DNA of 64,000 nucleotides from Thamnaconus septentrionalis (lineage: Eukaryota; Chordata; Actinopteri; Tetraodontiformes; Monacanthidae), in NCBI GenBank assembly GCA_009823395.1, contig CM020507.1:9961001-10025000 (forward strand), written 5' to 3'. Made by a program: the position numbers and the translations under genes. The stretch's first letter is position 1. Each line of letters opens with the position of its first letter. The notes below the pieces were generated by a model. The model did not search any database, had not been told where the DNA came from, and saw only the letters and a list, made by a program, of their open reading frames with translations. This document shows, one piece after another, positions 1-13,238 of the stretch.

Positions 1-53
1 GCTCTACATTTGCATGGTTGCGCACCTGTGCGACAACATTCAAAGCACCGCCA

Positions 54-3000
54 TTAATCTTCGTCGCTGCTCCACGCATCCTGCAATGCAGGATTCACTT
101 CAGACTGGCGTACAGCACTCTGGGGGGAAAAAAACAATGGCAAAACAAAGTTTAAATGACCTGGTTATTAAAATATACATAATTTAAAAAGGCAAGATAA
201 TTGTGTGTGGGAAATACACAGTGGAAAAATTGTTCAGCGCAATTTTTTAAAGAAATAAATGAATGCGATAAAGGAAGATAATGGGAAGCTGTTTGCAATG
301 TGTAAGGCTTGCCTAGAATGCGGGAAGGGCACGAGAAGGCTGAGTTGTTGTGACTGAATGGAATACCATGTGCGAGCAGTCAAGGCTTTCATCACTAAAA
401 TACCTGACATGGCAAATTTGTGATCTACGATGGATTGTCACTAAAGTAAACTAACACATATTTTCCAAATGTATTCTTACTCTGTCCATTGCAAAACCAT
501 TTTTTTCTTACCTCTGTGCTATTTGACTCTTCTCCCACATCGGAGGCACGCAGGACAGGAACCCACGCCAAGATGTTACAGTCCTTGCCTCCGCTGTACA
601 ACTCCTAAACACAAAGGAGACGCCTCAGTTCTGAGTCACACGCTGTTTCCGGAAGGAGGTGCAAGTAGTGGGTAGAAATGTCACAATTGCAATCATTGAT
701 AGCAGCACCAGGGGGAAACTGGTTTTAACAAGTAAGATGGGCAGCAACAGTGAACAAATATTAATAAGCTGAGAGTGGTGGAAGAGAGCTCAGGTGAAGT
801 GAGCAAACCAGGTGAATTATGGCTGTTGTTACGTCAGACAAGATGGACGTCGCTCTTCAAACTCTCCGCGGTGTCAAGCTGTTCAACTGCATTGTTATGT
901 CGCAATGTACACTAATCCAGTGTGTGGCACTGGATGCTGAATTGCTTAATAATAAGGGCGTAGATACAAGTCGATCATGGATAACGTGCAACTACGTAAC
1001 TTTGCTCCCAGTTGTATTTTAGTCATAGAAATGAGTTATATTAGGTTACATTAAGCTATAAGTAAAAAAAAAAAAAAAAATCTAAATATTATCTTTATAG
1101 TAAATAGTATCTATACTATATAATAGAGTTGACATTTTTTAATTACATCAACTCTAATATCATTACCAAGGGCTTTGCCCTTAGAATCAAGTACATGATG
1201 GTTTAAGAATGAAATGATACGTTTTTGAGGAAACTGAGAAGCCATTAGAAACACACACTGACAGAAGTCAGACGTAAGTATAAGGGCAAAAAAAGACGTG
1301 GGGAGCTAAGTTTAGCAATTACTAGCTTTAAATCTCTAAATAATATTTATACATGAGAGTGTTTCAATGTCAACTTTCAGGCTGGTGCAATGTCACGGCT
1401 CTCAATATCAGTGCGGTAGTAATGACTTGATGGTTTGGTCTGTTCAGAGAGGATGAAAAAGAAACCCGAAGAAGGCCACTGACTGAAGGTGGTATCGGTC
1501 CGATACAAAGGACAGCCACCGCCTGGGCTCCGTGGGCGTCTCTCACCTGGTAGTCCGGGTGAAACTCACAGCAGTCGACGTTGTTGTAGTGACCCCTGAG
1601 CGTGGTGACCAGCTCGCCGGTGTGGAGGCCATACACAGCCACTGAGCTTCCGCACGGCACAAACACGAACTCGGGGCTGCAGCCGCGGGACACTGTGAAC
1701 TGCAGCCTTTTACGGCTCTCGTTGGCCACTTTCCCGTAATTGACCTGAAGAGACAAACACAGCGAAGCATTCACCGCAAGTGCTGAAACACAACCCTAAA
1801 CCACTAACAGGTATAATCCCACTCTGATATTTTTCAAACTACAATTGCTATAATATTAGGAAGGAAGCTGAGTAGACGATTTAATCAGTGAGTTTCTGTT
1901 TCTAGAAAACTAGTATAAGAGTCTTTAATATAATTTATGAACGGTTAAGGGGAGCAAGTCAAATTCTTCCCGAGATTACTGTTGGCGACCCAGTGGTACT
2001 CTCGGCCCGTGCCAGAAACCATTACGAGCGAGTGGTTGAGGTATCGATTCAAATCGATTTCATTCAAGCGGCCAGTTCTGGAAAGGCGCAGGGCCCCATT
2101 TGCATAATCCAAATAGTTTAGCGACGAACACGGCAACACGCGCTTTACCAATGTGTTTTCCCCTGTGGCGCTATTCCACAGTCGCATGCGGTCATCCGTT
2201 CCAGTGGTGAGGAGGAAGAGGCCGTCGGCAGTGAAGCACAATCCGTTCGCTCTGCCATTGTGGGCCGTGTTCACTGGTTAAAGACAGAAGAAAAGGCAAA
2301 AACATAGCAGTGCGTTTTTAAAGCACCTGTTGAAATGCCCCTAAACTGGTTCAATTGTAAACTGATTTTGACTCTGGCATCCACCATATAGTGCACTGTG
2401 CACATGTGGTGAATGTTACGCTCTACTTCAGAGAGACAACTTCCGACATGTTGACTTGAGTTACCTAAAAGAAATTCTCAAGGCAACGCAAGTGAGTAGC
2501 TGCTTAAAAGTTTGTCCTGACAAGAATCAAATAAACTATAAATACAACAGAGATGTAAGAGAGCAAGTTCAGATCATAAGGTATCGTGAAAAAGAGAAAA
2601 ACATGGAAAGAAAATTAGAGCAGTTCAAGTTAATGTGTCTCTGGTTGCTTTGAGGAGCTAAGAATTCTGATTTTGTTTGGAATAAAGGACTCATAAACTG
2701 TCAACAAAACAGCTGCTTTACTTCATGGAAATATTACAGACATTTAGAAAAGGGAGAGGTGACAGTACCTGCCTCAGAGGAGGCTTTTGATTTGTCTCCA
2801 TTGTGCTGGTCCAAAGTCAGGAGACTTCCAGAGGCTCGACGCACATCCCATACTTTTACTTTGCTGTCTGCACTTGGAGGGAAAATGGAGGTACATGACT
2901 TTACTTTACACTCTTGATAAATGAAAAGACATTCAACTGTGAGTGAAACGTCGATTTAGAAGCAAGACGGGGAATCAAACCAATATAATATTATGTGAGT

Positions 3001-6000
3001 CTGTGTTTATTTTAACGGTGACTTTTCTTTTTTTGGTTGAACTGACAAGTGCTTCGTCATAACAGAATTGCTGAGTGCCTCGCTGCTTGGTTGTTTACAA
3101 AATGACTTTGGGTCCCCGGAGACGGCAGCACGCTAATCCCAAATGGTTAATTATCATGTGTAGTGTTGCATAAAACAGGTGGGGACTGTAGCAACCCTGA
3201 ACTATACTGCAGTTGGCGTGAGTGGTGGTAGCAGGGTCCTCGACTCGGGGCTGGTGCGACGGGACGAGAAAAGCCAGGACATAAAACAGCTGCACTCTGA
3301 CTTTGTAATGGTCGTGTTGCTGCTTCAGAGAGGGAGTGTAGCAGATACTGAGGCCTACCTGGCAGTGGCCAGGATGTGCTCGTATCTGGGCGACCACCGC
3401 ACAGACAGGACCTCTGCTCTGTGTCCTACAGACAGGAAAGGTATTTCAAAACCGAGTTAAGAGTTTTCTTCAGCGCCTGGAAAATGTTTACATGCTGCAG
3501 TCATGTCCACTGACCCTGCAGGACATGGATCTTTGCACCAGACTTCAAGTCGCAGAGATGGACTTTGGGGTGTTTGGTGCCCACTGAAAATGTAGAACAG
3601 ATTATTAAAGGGGGGTTAGCTGCCAATACATGGATTTTACATTGCTCCACAAAGGATTTATGAAACTAAATAGTGAGAGATTAGTTTAGATTAATAGAGA
3701 GATTAAAATTGCAATCTACAACAAGATGTGACAAAAATAAAAAACACACAAATATCGATATAAAACAAGTTCGCAACCACACACAGAGAAAATAGAAGGC
3801 AGGAATATGCTGAACTTTCTAAAAACTTAAAAACGGGCTAAATTAGTCAGACAAAGGGCTAAGTTTTACTTTTTAGTAACACGTTGACTTCTCAAGGGTG
3901 AAGATTGTAGGGGTGAGTGGCACTCGTTTGACAAGAATCTCTGAAAACCATGCGATACAAAAAGACTGTGATTGTCTTCAGTCTGGAAGCAGGCGTGTCA
4001 AGGATACTTCTTGTGTGTGTATGTGTGTGTGTGAGACCAAAGGCATGCTGTGGAGTCCAACAGGCACAGGCAACCTGTCGGTCCTGTCTGGTGACATGGT
4101 GATGCGGAACATAGATTACTATTCCGTCTCTTTCTCTTTATTTTTTTATTTTTTTTTTATAAATTTCAGACATTCCTCTCTGAACCTGTCACCATGTGCG
4201 ACCTGCTTCTGAGACAATACGTACCCCAGCGGGGACACGCGACTTGCAGCTTTTGAAAAAAAATAACTGAAGTTATCGATTTGGAATGGTGCCGGCTCAG
4301 CAAAAAGTTGCGCAAGACCGCACACTGCCCGCAGTGGCAAAGAGTATGAATGATGAGATTTGTCTTAAATTTAATGCTTCTCAGCATGCAAAGATGAAGT
4401 AGCCAGCGCTACCTGGCTCACTGGGGTCACACACCTGCGATAAGGCTGTGCTTCCTGGCGATGGGAGACAAGTGGTGGCTGTAGACGTTTCCATCAAACT
4501 CAAAGACTTCAGCCGGCTGAAGCGTCACAACATGGGGGTGGATAGAACATGAAAAAAAAAGAGTCAGATCTTTAGGGGTAGAAATCAAACCATTTGTCAG
4601 AACCCGTGTGCATGTATTGTTTAATATGTACGCCAGGCACAGAGATGTACATGATAAAATGTGCAGCCGCGGCCTTCAAGCGAGCCATGACCTCAAGAGT
4701 TCAACTGTGAACGCGAGAGATTAATTTGTTCAAAGTGAGCAGTGTGGGAGGCTGAAGCAGGTCAGAGTTAAGAAGGCAGCTCAAGCGAGCGGCAGCGCTC
4801 ACAATGCAAATTCTCCAGCTAAAATAAAAGCCTCTCTGTCCCCCCATCTGTCAGTGTGTGCCAGCCCGGCATGGGCTCAGCCAATATACACACTTGGAAA
4901 CAGGCGAGACCCTGTTTGCATAAAAATCACCATATAAACAAATCATGTGCACAACCACAGAAATGTGGAAAATTATCAAAGCAATACGACTGATTTATTG
5001 CAGTGGGGTTGTGCTCTTCATGAGCACACACCCGCTAAAGTTAGCAATGGTGCCTTTCCTGTCCCTTTCCTGACCTTTGAGGTAACAGTGATGCCAGTGT
5101 AACTCTAGCACAGCTCGGAGCCTGCCATCTGGGACTGTGTGTGTGCCATAGAAAGGTAGAGGGGACAACCTTCAGCGTCTCTGTGTCCCACACTTTCATG
5201 GTCTTGTCAAAAGAGCTGGAGACAAACATGCCCGTGTCATAGGGATACCACTGCACCGTCTCAACACTGAATTTGTGGACGTGCCGACTCGACCTGAACA
5301 AAAAGGCGAAGGGAGTTGTTGTTAGACCAGACCAGAGCGCAGTAGTACACAGCATTTGAGGAAGTTCCCCCAGCAAAAAATAGCTATCTCTAGCCTTCGG
5401 TTACTTACTACATATGAATGTTATACTTAATAATAAATAAAACAATTATATAGCATTATAGCAAACCCATAAAGCTACTGTAATTACAGAAATATGCTAT
5501 GAATAAATTGTAGCTCAATATTATAAACACAGATGAATATCACTGCTTGGGAAAAAAACAACAATTTGTGTTCAATATAACATACATTTTTCCCACCGAC
5601 AAAGAGACCAAGACATTTATCTAAACGTATAGAATGACGCTAAATGTGTGGTGTTATGCTACCCTCTAGTGGACAAATCGGTTAATTAATGACTGACGAT
5701 GGCAATCACCTTCCCACTGTGCAAATCGCTTTGCAGGTGAACTGCGACTTCCCGCTGAAGTTCTCCAGGTCGTAGACAACGATCACTCCGTCCGCTCCAC
5801 CAGACAGCATGCTAAACAACACGGATGCGACACTCAATGTTACTTTCCAACCCACAACTTCCTCGTCTTCTTCTTCCTGCCAATGTGTGGCTGCAAGTCC
5901 TAACTTACTATCTCCCCTCTATCGCATCTATGTCGATACCGTTGACGGCGTTCCCATGAATTCTGTCCACATCTCTGTCCGGATTCAACTTCAGACTGAG

Positions 6001-6193
6001 GACCCTTTGGGACACGGAGAACGAGGGATGCACATTAATTGACGCTCCTAATAATTATTTTTGGGGGAAAGTGACTATATACATCTTTATCTACATTACA
6101 CTTAGATTTCTATTACCTTCTCGTTGACTCTGCCCTTCTGAGCCGGAGAGGGTCATCCAAACCAGCCTGTCTTGCTGACAGAAACGCCAACAT
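54..6193 (-). CDS. ercc8: DNA excision repair protein ERCC-8 (CSA), complete, 12 coding exons
   Basis: CSA is the WD40 substrate receptor of the DDB1-CUL4-RBX1 ubiquitin ligase. It acts with CSB on stalled RNA polymerase II in transcription-coupled nucleotide excision repair; human loss causes Cockayne syndrome A. Minus-strand exons: 6193-6117, 6004-5909, 5811-5710, 5293-5170, 4516-4435, 3583-3515, 3425-3359, 2872-2769, 2273-2149, 1744-1547, 604-512, 119-54. All junctions have GT-AG and matching phase, giving 1203 nt or 400 aa (human 396). The N-terminus [20 protein letters not shown] is near-identical to the human start. WD signatures include DKTMKVWD (about residue 122), VKVWDVRR (about 211, a WDxR motif of the kind used for DDB1 binding) and MRLWNS (about 271). 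The C-terminus ends DAWSSDED, as in the family. The start has A at -3. The 3' UTR leaves the window at position 53. Confidence 0.97.
605..5709 (-). other. ercc8 introns longer than 300 bp
   Basis: Seven ercc8 introns exceed 300 bp: 605-1546, 1745-2148, 2274-2768, 2873-3358, 3584-4434, 4517-5169 and 5294-5709. They are AT-rich and mostly free of simple repeats apart from an A tract near 1063-1080 and short GT runs near 4015. I see no RNA gene, no recognisable transposon and no nested coding region in them. Confidence 0.7.
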
Positions 6194-6656
6194 TTTTCCA
6201 TTCAAGAGAAACAATAGTTTTTGTCTCTAAAACTAGCTAACCTTTCTCTGCTAACATGTTTACTGACGGCGAAGGGACGGTAAACGAGAAAATACGGGCT
6301 TCCAACAAGGCATGGTATTCTAGCTGAAGCTCCTCGACATCTCTGGAGCTATACAGTCTCATCCGGACCTCTCTATTGATAAATTACATTTTATTTTCCA
6401 GTAATTTCACGTCGCATCGAAAGGCTACGCTCAGGCCGTCGCCATGTTGAAACGTCACGCCTACGCCGTCTTGGATTGAGCAAGAAATGCGGTGATTGGC
6501 TGGCCGAGAACAGTCGTCCAATCAAATATACCTTTGTTTCATGATGATTTTCCAACCAGAGAGGCTGAGAGAGCAAGTTGCATAAACACAGTGGAAGGAC
6601 AGCGAGCTATCACTGGTGTGAAAAGACAACTGTAACGCTCAGGTTATGCTGCAAAA
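6194..6656. promoter_or_regulatory. Divergent ercc8/ndufaf2 promoter
   Basis: Only 463 bp separate the ercc8 start codon (minus) from the ndufaf2 start codon (plus). The interval has a CCAAT box on each strand: ATTGG at 6494-6498 and CCAAT at 6518-6522. A GCCATGTTG motif near 6440 resembles YY1, and CGTCA near 6453 resembles a CRE half-site. There is no clear TATA box, as expected for a housekeeping bidirectional promoter. The human genes are also head-to-head. Transcription start sites are not known from sequence alone. Confidence 0.75.
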
Positions 6657-6660
6657 ATGA
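6646..6660 (+). other. Candidate 4-codon uORF overlapping the ndufaf2 start
   Basis: ATG CTG CAA AAA TGA starts 11 nt upstream of the ndufaf2 ATG, in another frame. Its TGA stop overlaps the main start in an ATGA arrangement (main ATG 6657-6659, uORF stop 6658-6660). If the mRNA begins upstream of 6646, this could tune initiation by leaky scanning or termination-reinitiation. Confidence 0.45.
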
Positions 6661-9600
6661 GCAGAATCGCCGGACTCTTACGGCGTTCGTTTGGATTAAC
6701 GCGCGAACATGTTGGAACAGATAATTTGGGGAATAAATATTTCCTCATTCCAGAACAGAAGACTTGGACAGGTAAGCCACATTAGCTAAAATTAGCACGG
6801 ATTGATTAGTGGAAAGTATCTGGCCATAGGTGCCAACGTATTTGAGATAGTAGCAAAACGCAGAAAGTTAATTTCATGATTCATTATTGTCTTTGAAAGC
6901 CCAATGCCCGTTAAGGCATCTTGGTATACCCTATATTTCTTGATTTTAAAATTATTCTTACCTATCTACCTTTTTTTTTCTCTCACAATTATTGATCAAC
7001 AGAAAAATATTCTCTTTCTTTATGATGTTATGACGGATTTAAATCAATTTATGGCCTCATACATATCACGTATTGCCAAATACTGGCCACTAGATGGAGC
7101 CACTTCGTCATATATGAGTTACTTTTACTGCGTTTCAATATAATGTTAGCCTGCTGCAGCCTGCATTTTTTATTATTTATGAGACTGCTGACTCCGAGTC
7201 CGCTCATTGATCTTCAAAGAGGAAACAGTACGCCGCCAAAGTAGGTAAAAGGATGACTTGTGTGTGAGGAGAATGTATATGGAGGTCATATATCCATACC
7301 GAGACATGGCAGAAGTCACGGGTCATCAAGGTAACTGATATGGGGTTGTTGCTGTGGTGTTGATCACACCATTCCTGTCTGTCAGAGAGTCAAGGATGTG
7401 TTCACTGACCTTTGCGGCTTGAACTGCCCGCGTGTTCCTCTGCTGTTGTGTCTCCCTCTCTCATTAGGTGTGTTATGAGGGTATGTCTGGGAGAAGAACA
7501 CAGTGTGACCTTTGTGGTGACTCATCCGTGAGAAGGGCAGAGTGCTTGGTGGGAGTGTGCAAAGTAGACTTTCCAAATTCGTACTTTAACCGATTGGCAC
7601 AATTCATCCTGGGAATCAATGTTCCCCCTTTTCACCACTCCAAAATCATTTTCAACTGCGGGTTTACCTAGAGTTTTGGCAACAGGTCAGAGGTCATGGT
7701 TTAGAGTGCATGACCTTCGCCTGCTCCAGACTCAACGCTGTCGTCTAACCAGACAAGGACGTCTGAGTTGACAGCAACAAAGGGAGCAGGACGTACTGCA
7801 CCACGGACGGTGCATCTCTCTAACCTAGGAACTGCATGACTCAGTCTGGTTGTAACTGTATCCTTTCAGGATAACCGCAGATGCTTGGGCACGGCCGTCT
7901 CTCCATGTGCTACATAAGACTATGTCGTTACATTCAGTGGGAAATGGGATATTTCTCAGAGAGGAAAAGAAAAACAAGATTTTTTTTTTCTTTTTTTCTT
8001 GTTTTGATTTTTTGCGCCGCAGACCTCTGGCTGTCTGCACACCCTCACTCAGTGTTTTCACCTTTTCTCAGCAGTTTGCGGCAAAAGTTGTGCCCACTTC
8101 GTATTTATAATTCATTACAAGACTGCTCCTCCACCCCTGGCTGTCAGACTATTCAAATGAGACATCACAGAAGCCCATTTTCTGGCACGCTACAGGCGAC
8201 CGTATTCACTGTCCAATCACAAAGACTGACAGCGCTGGGGAGACTAGTTTGGCCTGTGGAAGGAACCGCCTCTGAGCAAACAGCCGACGGGCACATAAGC
8301 ATGCGCAAACTCGTACGTGCGTTCAAAGTAAAGGCGGAGAAATGCATATATGGGGCACACATTTGCTTCCCTCTTACACTACCCCCATCCAGCCTCGTGG
8401 AAATAAAGCAAATACATTATTCAGCCCATATGTCTTGCTAAAGCGAGCTCTTTTTGATCTTAAACTGATAGGCCAAGCGTGGGCTCAGGGCCTTAAGGCA
8501 CGGACCGCAGGGCTTTCCACCGCAGCACGAAAAATGGTTGAAGTAGGTGAGGAGTCCTCTGCTCTCCTCCCTCCTTCTTCTCCTTGTATTCATTTGTCCA
8601 TCCCCAGAGTTCAGCCAGTCCCTCTCCACCTTTATCCATGCTTTGCTGCTCCCATTTACTACCTCTCCCAACCTGTTAGCTTCAGAAAACTGGGGCGCGC
8701 TCACTTCCGCGTGTGGCGGACTGTACACGAGGACGCTAATGGCTGCCGGGGCAGAAAACTAAAGGGAGGCGTCTCCTTTTATTTATGAGGGCCTGTCCTC
8801 CGCAGCTGCCGAGCTTCCTCCAGAATCGACCTCATTCACCGGCCTCCGTTTGGCCCCCGCTCCCCATTTTGCCCGTCCTCTCATTTGCTGCCCCTTCATT
8901 TCCCTCTTCAAGAAAAAAAGACGACGGCTGAAGATTCTTTTTTTTCAACATTAGAGGCGAGTTAGAAAGGGCTGAATCCAGCAGAGCGCTTTCTAGCCCC
9001 CGCCCCCCACCCGCCTCTCTCTTTAGATGCCCCCTTCACATCAAAACGGAAAAAAAAAGAAAGAAGCTCAAGTCTGAAGTGCGTGCCTAGGGAGGGGAGA
9101 ACGCCTGGGTCTCTGTTAGAAAAAGGTCCGTCAAAGGAGACCGACTGTTTGCTGCTGCTGCCCCATAGAGAGGAATATGCCATAGGCAGTCCAGCCCCCC
9201 TGTCTGCGCAGGGGTCACTAGAGGAAGCCACTGGCGTTCTGGCCACTGGCCTTCAGAAGGGTTTTTGCCCTGGTGCATTGAGCCCAGTCGAGGATCTATA
9301 CTCTTCTCTACTGTCCTGCGGGCCCCCGGCTCTGCCTCACTCCACACGGGGTGCCATGTCACGCCGCCTGCATGAAAGCGAAGCATTCGGTGGACGGGCT
9401 CATTCGTCTTGAGCAGCGGGCCGGCAGCTCCCACCGCCTCCCTCCCTCTCACCCTCTATTTAGGAAGAGAGGCACGCTGACATTATCGGCCGCTGCAGGC
9501 ACATTTGAAAATAATTGCCTGTATGATTGCTATTTTTCTTACCTCTTTGTGGAGGTGTAGCCTTTGTCTTGGAATCAATGGCTGCTCAATACTGGACAGG

Positions 9601-9943
9601 GGGAAAGGCAGTTTCCTTTCATGTCTCGGTGAAAAGGATATATTTTTAGCGCTATTCATTTAAGCGCGGCGCGCCATGCAGTTTTAATCTGGCGGCCCGC
9701 TCGCTCGCTCGCTCGCTCGCTCTTGCTCTCGCTCCGCGCAGAATGGGAGGAATTCAGAGGTTCTTCGGAGGTGCGCCTCAATGTTGCGGCAAAGAGATGC
9801 ATTGACTTGTCGTCCTATCACTCTCCCTCTAGCTTTGTCTATTATTTATTTGATTCCCCAGCTCTGTTCCATGAAGTGAAAAACTGAAAAGGCCTCGGTT
9901 CTGCTATTTCAGGATGGGCAACTCTGGGGACCGAGTCCTCCGC

Positions 9944-10016
<73 letters not shown>

Positions 10017-13000
10017 ATCTGCAGTAGTGTACTTGTGTTTGTTTGGCAAAGAAGCCACACTGTGTGCATTTGTGTACATTTGTATTTCCTTTGTATTCAC
10101 CACCACCAAAAGGACAAAAAAAAAAATCCTGATTGTGTATTTTCCCTTTACTTCGTGCCCAGACACACTTAACACAACAACAGATGGCTGTGTGTCATCA
10201 GAGCGTTGATTCAAGTCGCAGATTTCCATGGAAAGAGTCACAACGGAGAGAGCCGAGGGTCCAAATGGCTGTTTATTCTGCCACAAGTCGTCCCCGGGGG
10301 GCGATGAAGGAAGGTCTCCCCTACTGTAGGACACCGAGTCGGTGTTTACCATGGAGCGCCTTTGTCCAGAACGGCTCCATTAAATCATTTTAAGCGATCG
10401 GCATTTGCGATGCGCGGGGTTTAAATGACAGTGTTTTGAATAATTACAAGGATCCAAGTGGGTTTAACTCATGTGGCTGCGCGCCGCTTTGCCAAATGCG
10501 ATGCGGCATCGTGGAGTGGCTTAACTACTTCGTTAAAAAGGCATTTGAAGAGACGGCGGCTCCAAATGAGGGGTGGCACATTTCTAACTGATGGCGGTGC
10601 CATTAAAAACGGGCTCAGCCCCAAATACCCGCTTCTCTGGCTCTCGCCCGTCCATGGCGCTGCGTTTCAAAGTCGACCAGACGCAGTCATAACGTGGCTT
10701 GTGCCGGTACGAGATTGTGACCATGTGATCAGTTAAAGTTGGGATGCTATTGTTATAGCTCGATTTTTGAAAGTTTCAAGGTCAGAACTTATTTTGGCGG
10801 TGTTGAAACACAACATATTTTATTGACAAACAACATCTAGATTCTAGAATATCTTGAACCTGAAGGAAACCTGCATGTTTAAATTTAACATGCAGTACAA
10901 AGTTCAGATAAATTTGTGCAAATGTAGGGAGTAAAAAGTTAAAAGTTGCCAGAAAAATAAATACTCAAGTAAAGCGCAGACACCTGAAAAATATACTGAA
11001 GTACAATAACAAGGTATTTGGACTTTGTTACTTCCCACCTCTGGTTTTTAAGCAGCATTTCTTTCCTTTTCAAAAAATATTTTAATGCAGCAGACAGGCA
11101 CTGGGGAAAAAAATCAGGCCCAGGGTGAGGTGGGGAGAACAGATAAGGCGGGCTGCAGTCGCACGCACACGTGCGCGTGCAGTACGAGGTGGGGTGTAGA
11201 AAGTGAGTGACAAAGAACAAGGGGGATGCTGACACACACGGCTGAAATTATAGGGAGGACGGGTGGATGGAAGGAGCGGGCGTGAAAGTAGGGCTTCTGA
11301 CAGAAAGAGGGTAAAATGAGTAGGTGGACCAGGTAGACAGATAGAAGGCGGTGGGGGAGGTGGGGTGTAGAAGGTGGAGGTAGGTTAATGGAGGGAGGGA
11401 GCGGGGTGGGCTGGAGCAGCGGAGGGAGGGAGAGAGGGATGGAGGGGGTGGGATGAGAGTGACGGAGGTGAAAAGAAAGGGGTGGACAGCTCGGTGCGCG
11501 GACATCACACACAGCGGGCCTCCGAGGAGGTGGGGGTGGCAGGAGAGGGGCGCGCACGCCACTCCGCAATCTCACAGAGGGTGGCGCAGACTTCCTGTCT
11601 GCCGAGGTCCTTCTGCAATAACCCCAGCGGGCGTGGAGAAGACTTTAAGCGGATGGGTTGTCTTAAGTTAAGGAGGCGAGAACTGGGGGGAAAGGAAACA
11701 TTCCCTGAAGCGTGGCTACATTTGGTTAAAAGTAACACACAGGGGAAATCAGACGGGTCCCCTTTTTCGCCGTCTTATTACTTTTACGCAAATTATTATT
11801 CTGTTCCGCCACAGCTGCTGCAGTCCTGGAGGGAGCGGGGGGGGGTGGCAGATAGATGGACAGAAAGCAACAGGGACAAACAGCATGTGAGCTGAACGCA
11901 GATCAGCAGCAGGGCTCCCGGTTTCATGCTGCTCCTGCCACCACCTCACCAGCTCCCTTTGCCCCCCCCCAACCCTCTGAGAAAACTCCTGCCACGTCAC
12001 AATGCTCGGGGCTGTTCGGTAACCATGGTGACGGTTAATTGGGATCCCTCAAGACGCACCTACATCAAATTTGGGGCTTCTAGCTCATGAGGAACCCCAA
12101 AACCCTAACCCTTATTCAGCCATGCAAGTCTATGGGTCAAAAGTCAACTTTGTCCTGGAGACATGGGACCACTTGTGTTTTCATCAGGAGCCCCCAAGAC
12201 ACACCTACACCTAATTTGGGGCTTCTAGCTCATGAGGAACCCCGAAACCCTAACCCTAATTCCATAACCCTAACCCTAATTCCAGCCTTAACCCTAACCT
12301 TAACGCCATGCAAGTCTATGGGGTCAAAGGTCAACTTTGTCCTAGAGACATGGGACCACTTGCAGGTTCATCGGGATCCCTCAAGACGCACCCACGTCAA
12401 ATTTGGTGCTTCTAGCTCATGAGGAACCCCAAAATCCTAATTCCAGCCTTAACCCTAACCCTAGCAAGTCTATGGGGTCAAAGGTTAACTTTGTCCTAGA
12501 GACATGGGACCACTTGCAGGTTCATCAGGAGCCCCCAAGACACACCCAAACCAAATTTGGGGCTTCTAGCACATGAGAAACCCCAAAACCTTAACCCTAA
12601 CCCAAACTCTCACCCAAGCCTAAACCCAAAACTACGCCTAACTCCAACCCTAACCCTAACTCAAACCGTAACCCTGACCAACTTTCAGTATGTTCTGTCC
12701 TGTTGTGGATATGTTCTGCACTTTCAAAGAATAAACAAGAGGGTGCGGGGGTCATAGTGACTCCAAACGCACCGACTACATCTTCAGTAAATAAGCCAAA
12801 CCATGGATGGAGCGGTGGTCTTCCCCCGACAACGTAAAGCACAGTTGGAAAAGAACCCCCCACACCACACACACACACACACACACACACACAAATCCCT
12901 CATTTCCACCTCCGTGTCCTTCAAATCACACACCCACAAACAACAGAGTGTGGCCCTCATTTAGATGCACCTGATGACAGTCACGTCGCGGGGAGCATCT

Positions 13001-13177
13001 CTTCGCTCTCCTCTCTCCTCCTCTCTTTGGCCGATCGTGGATTCGCGGGGCTCTTTGTTGCCGCTCGATTCCGGGTTCGAGGTCCCTCGACGTCTCGCGC
13101 CTGCAATCAGAAGAGCGAGCGCATGTTGCGCCAGAGACACCCGGGGTGATATTTGTGGAGGTGGAACCTCTGAGGTC

Positions 13178-13238
<61 letters not shown>

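Noticed and set aside
7881..8441. 186-codon open frame in ndufaf2 intron 1
   Set aside because: It contains a poly-F stretch from a T tract, and the rest has no recognisable domain. It lies wholly within an intron.
12590..12680. True telomere end
   Set aside because: CCCTAA units are few, degenerate and internal to a dispersed repeat inside an intron, with ordinary sequence on both sides.
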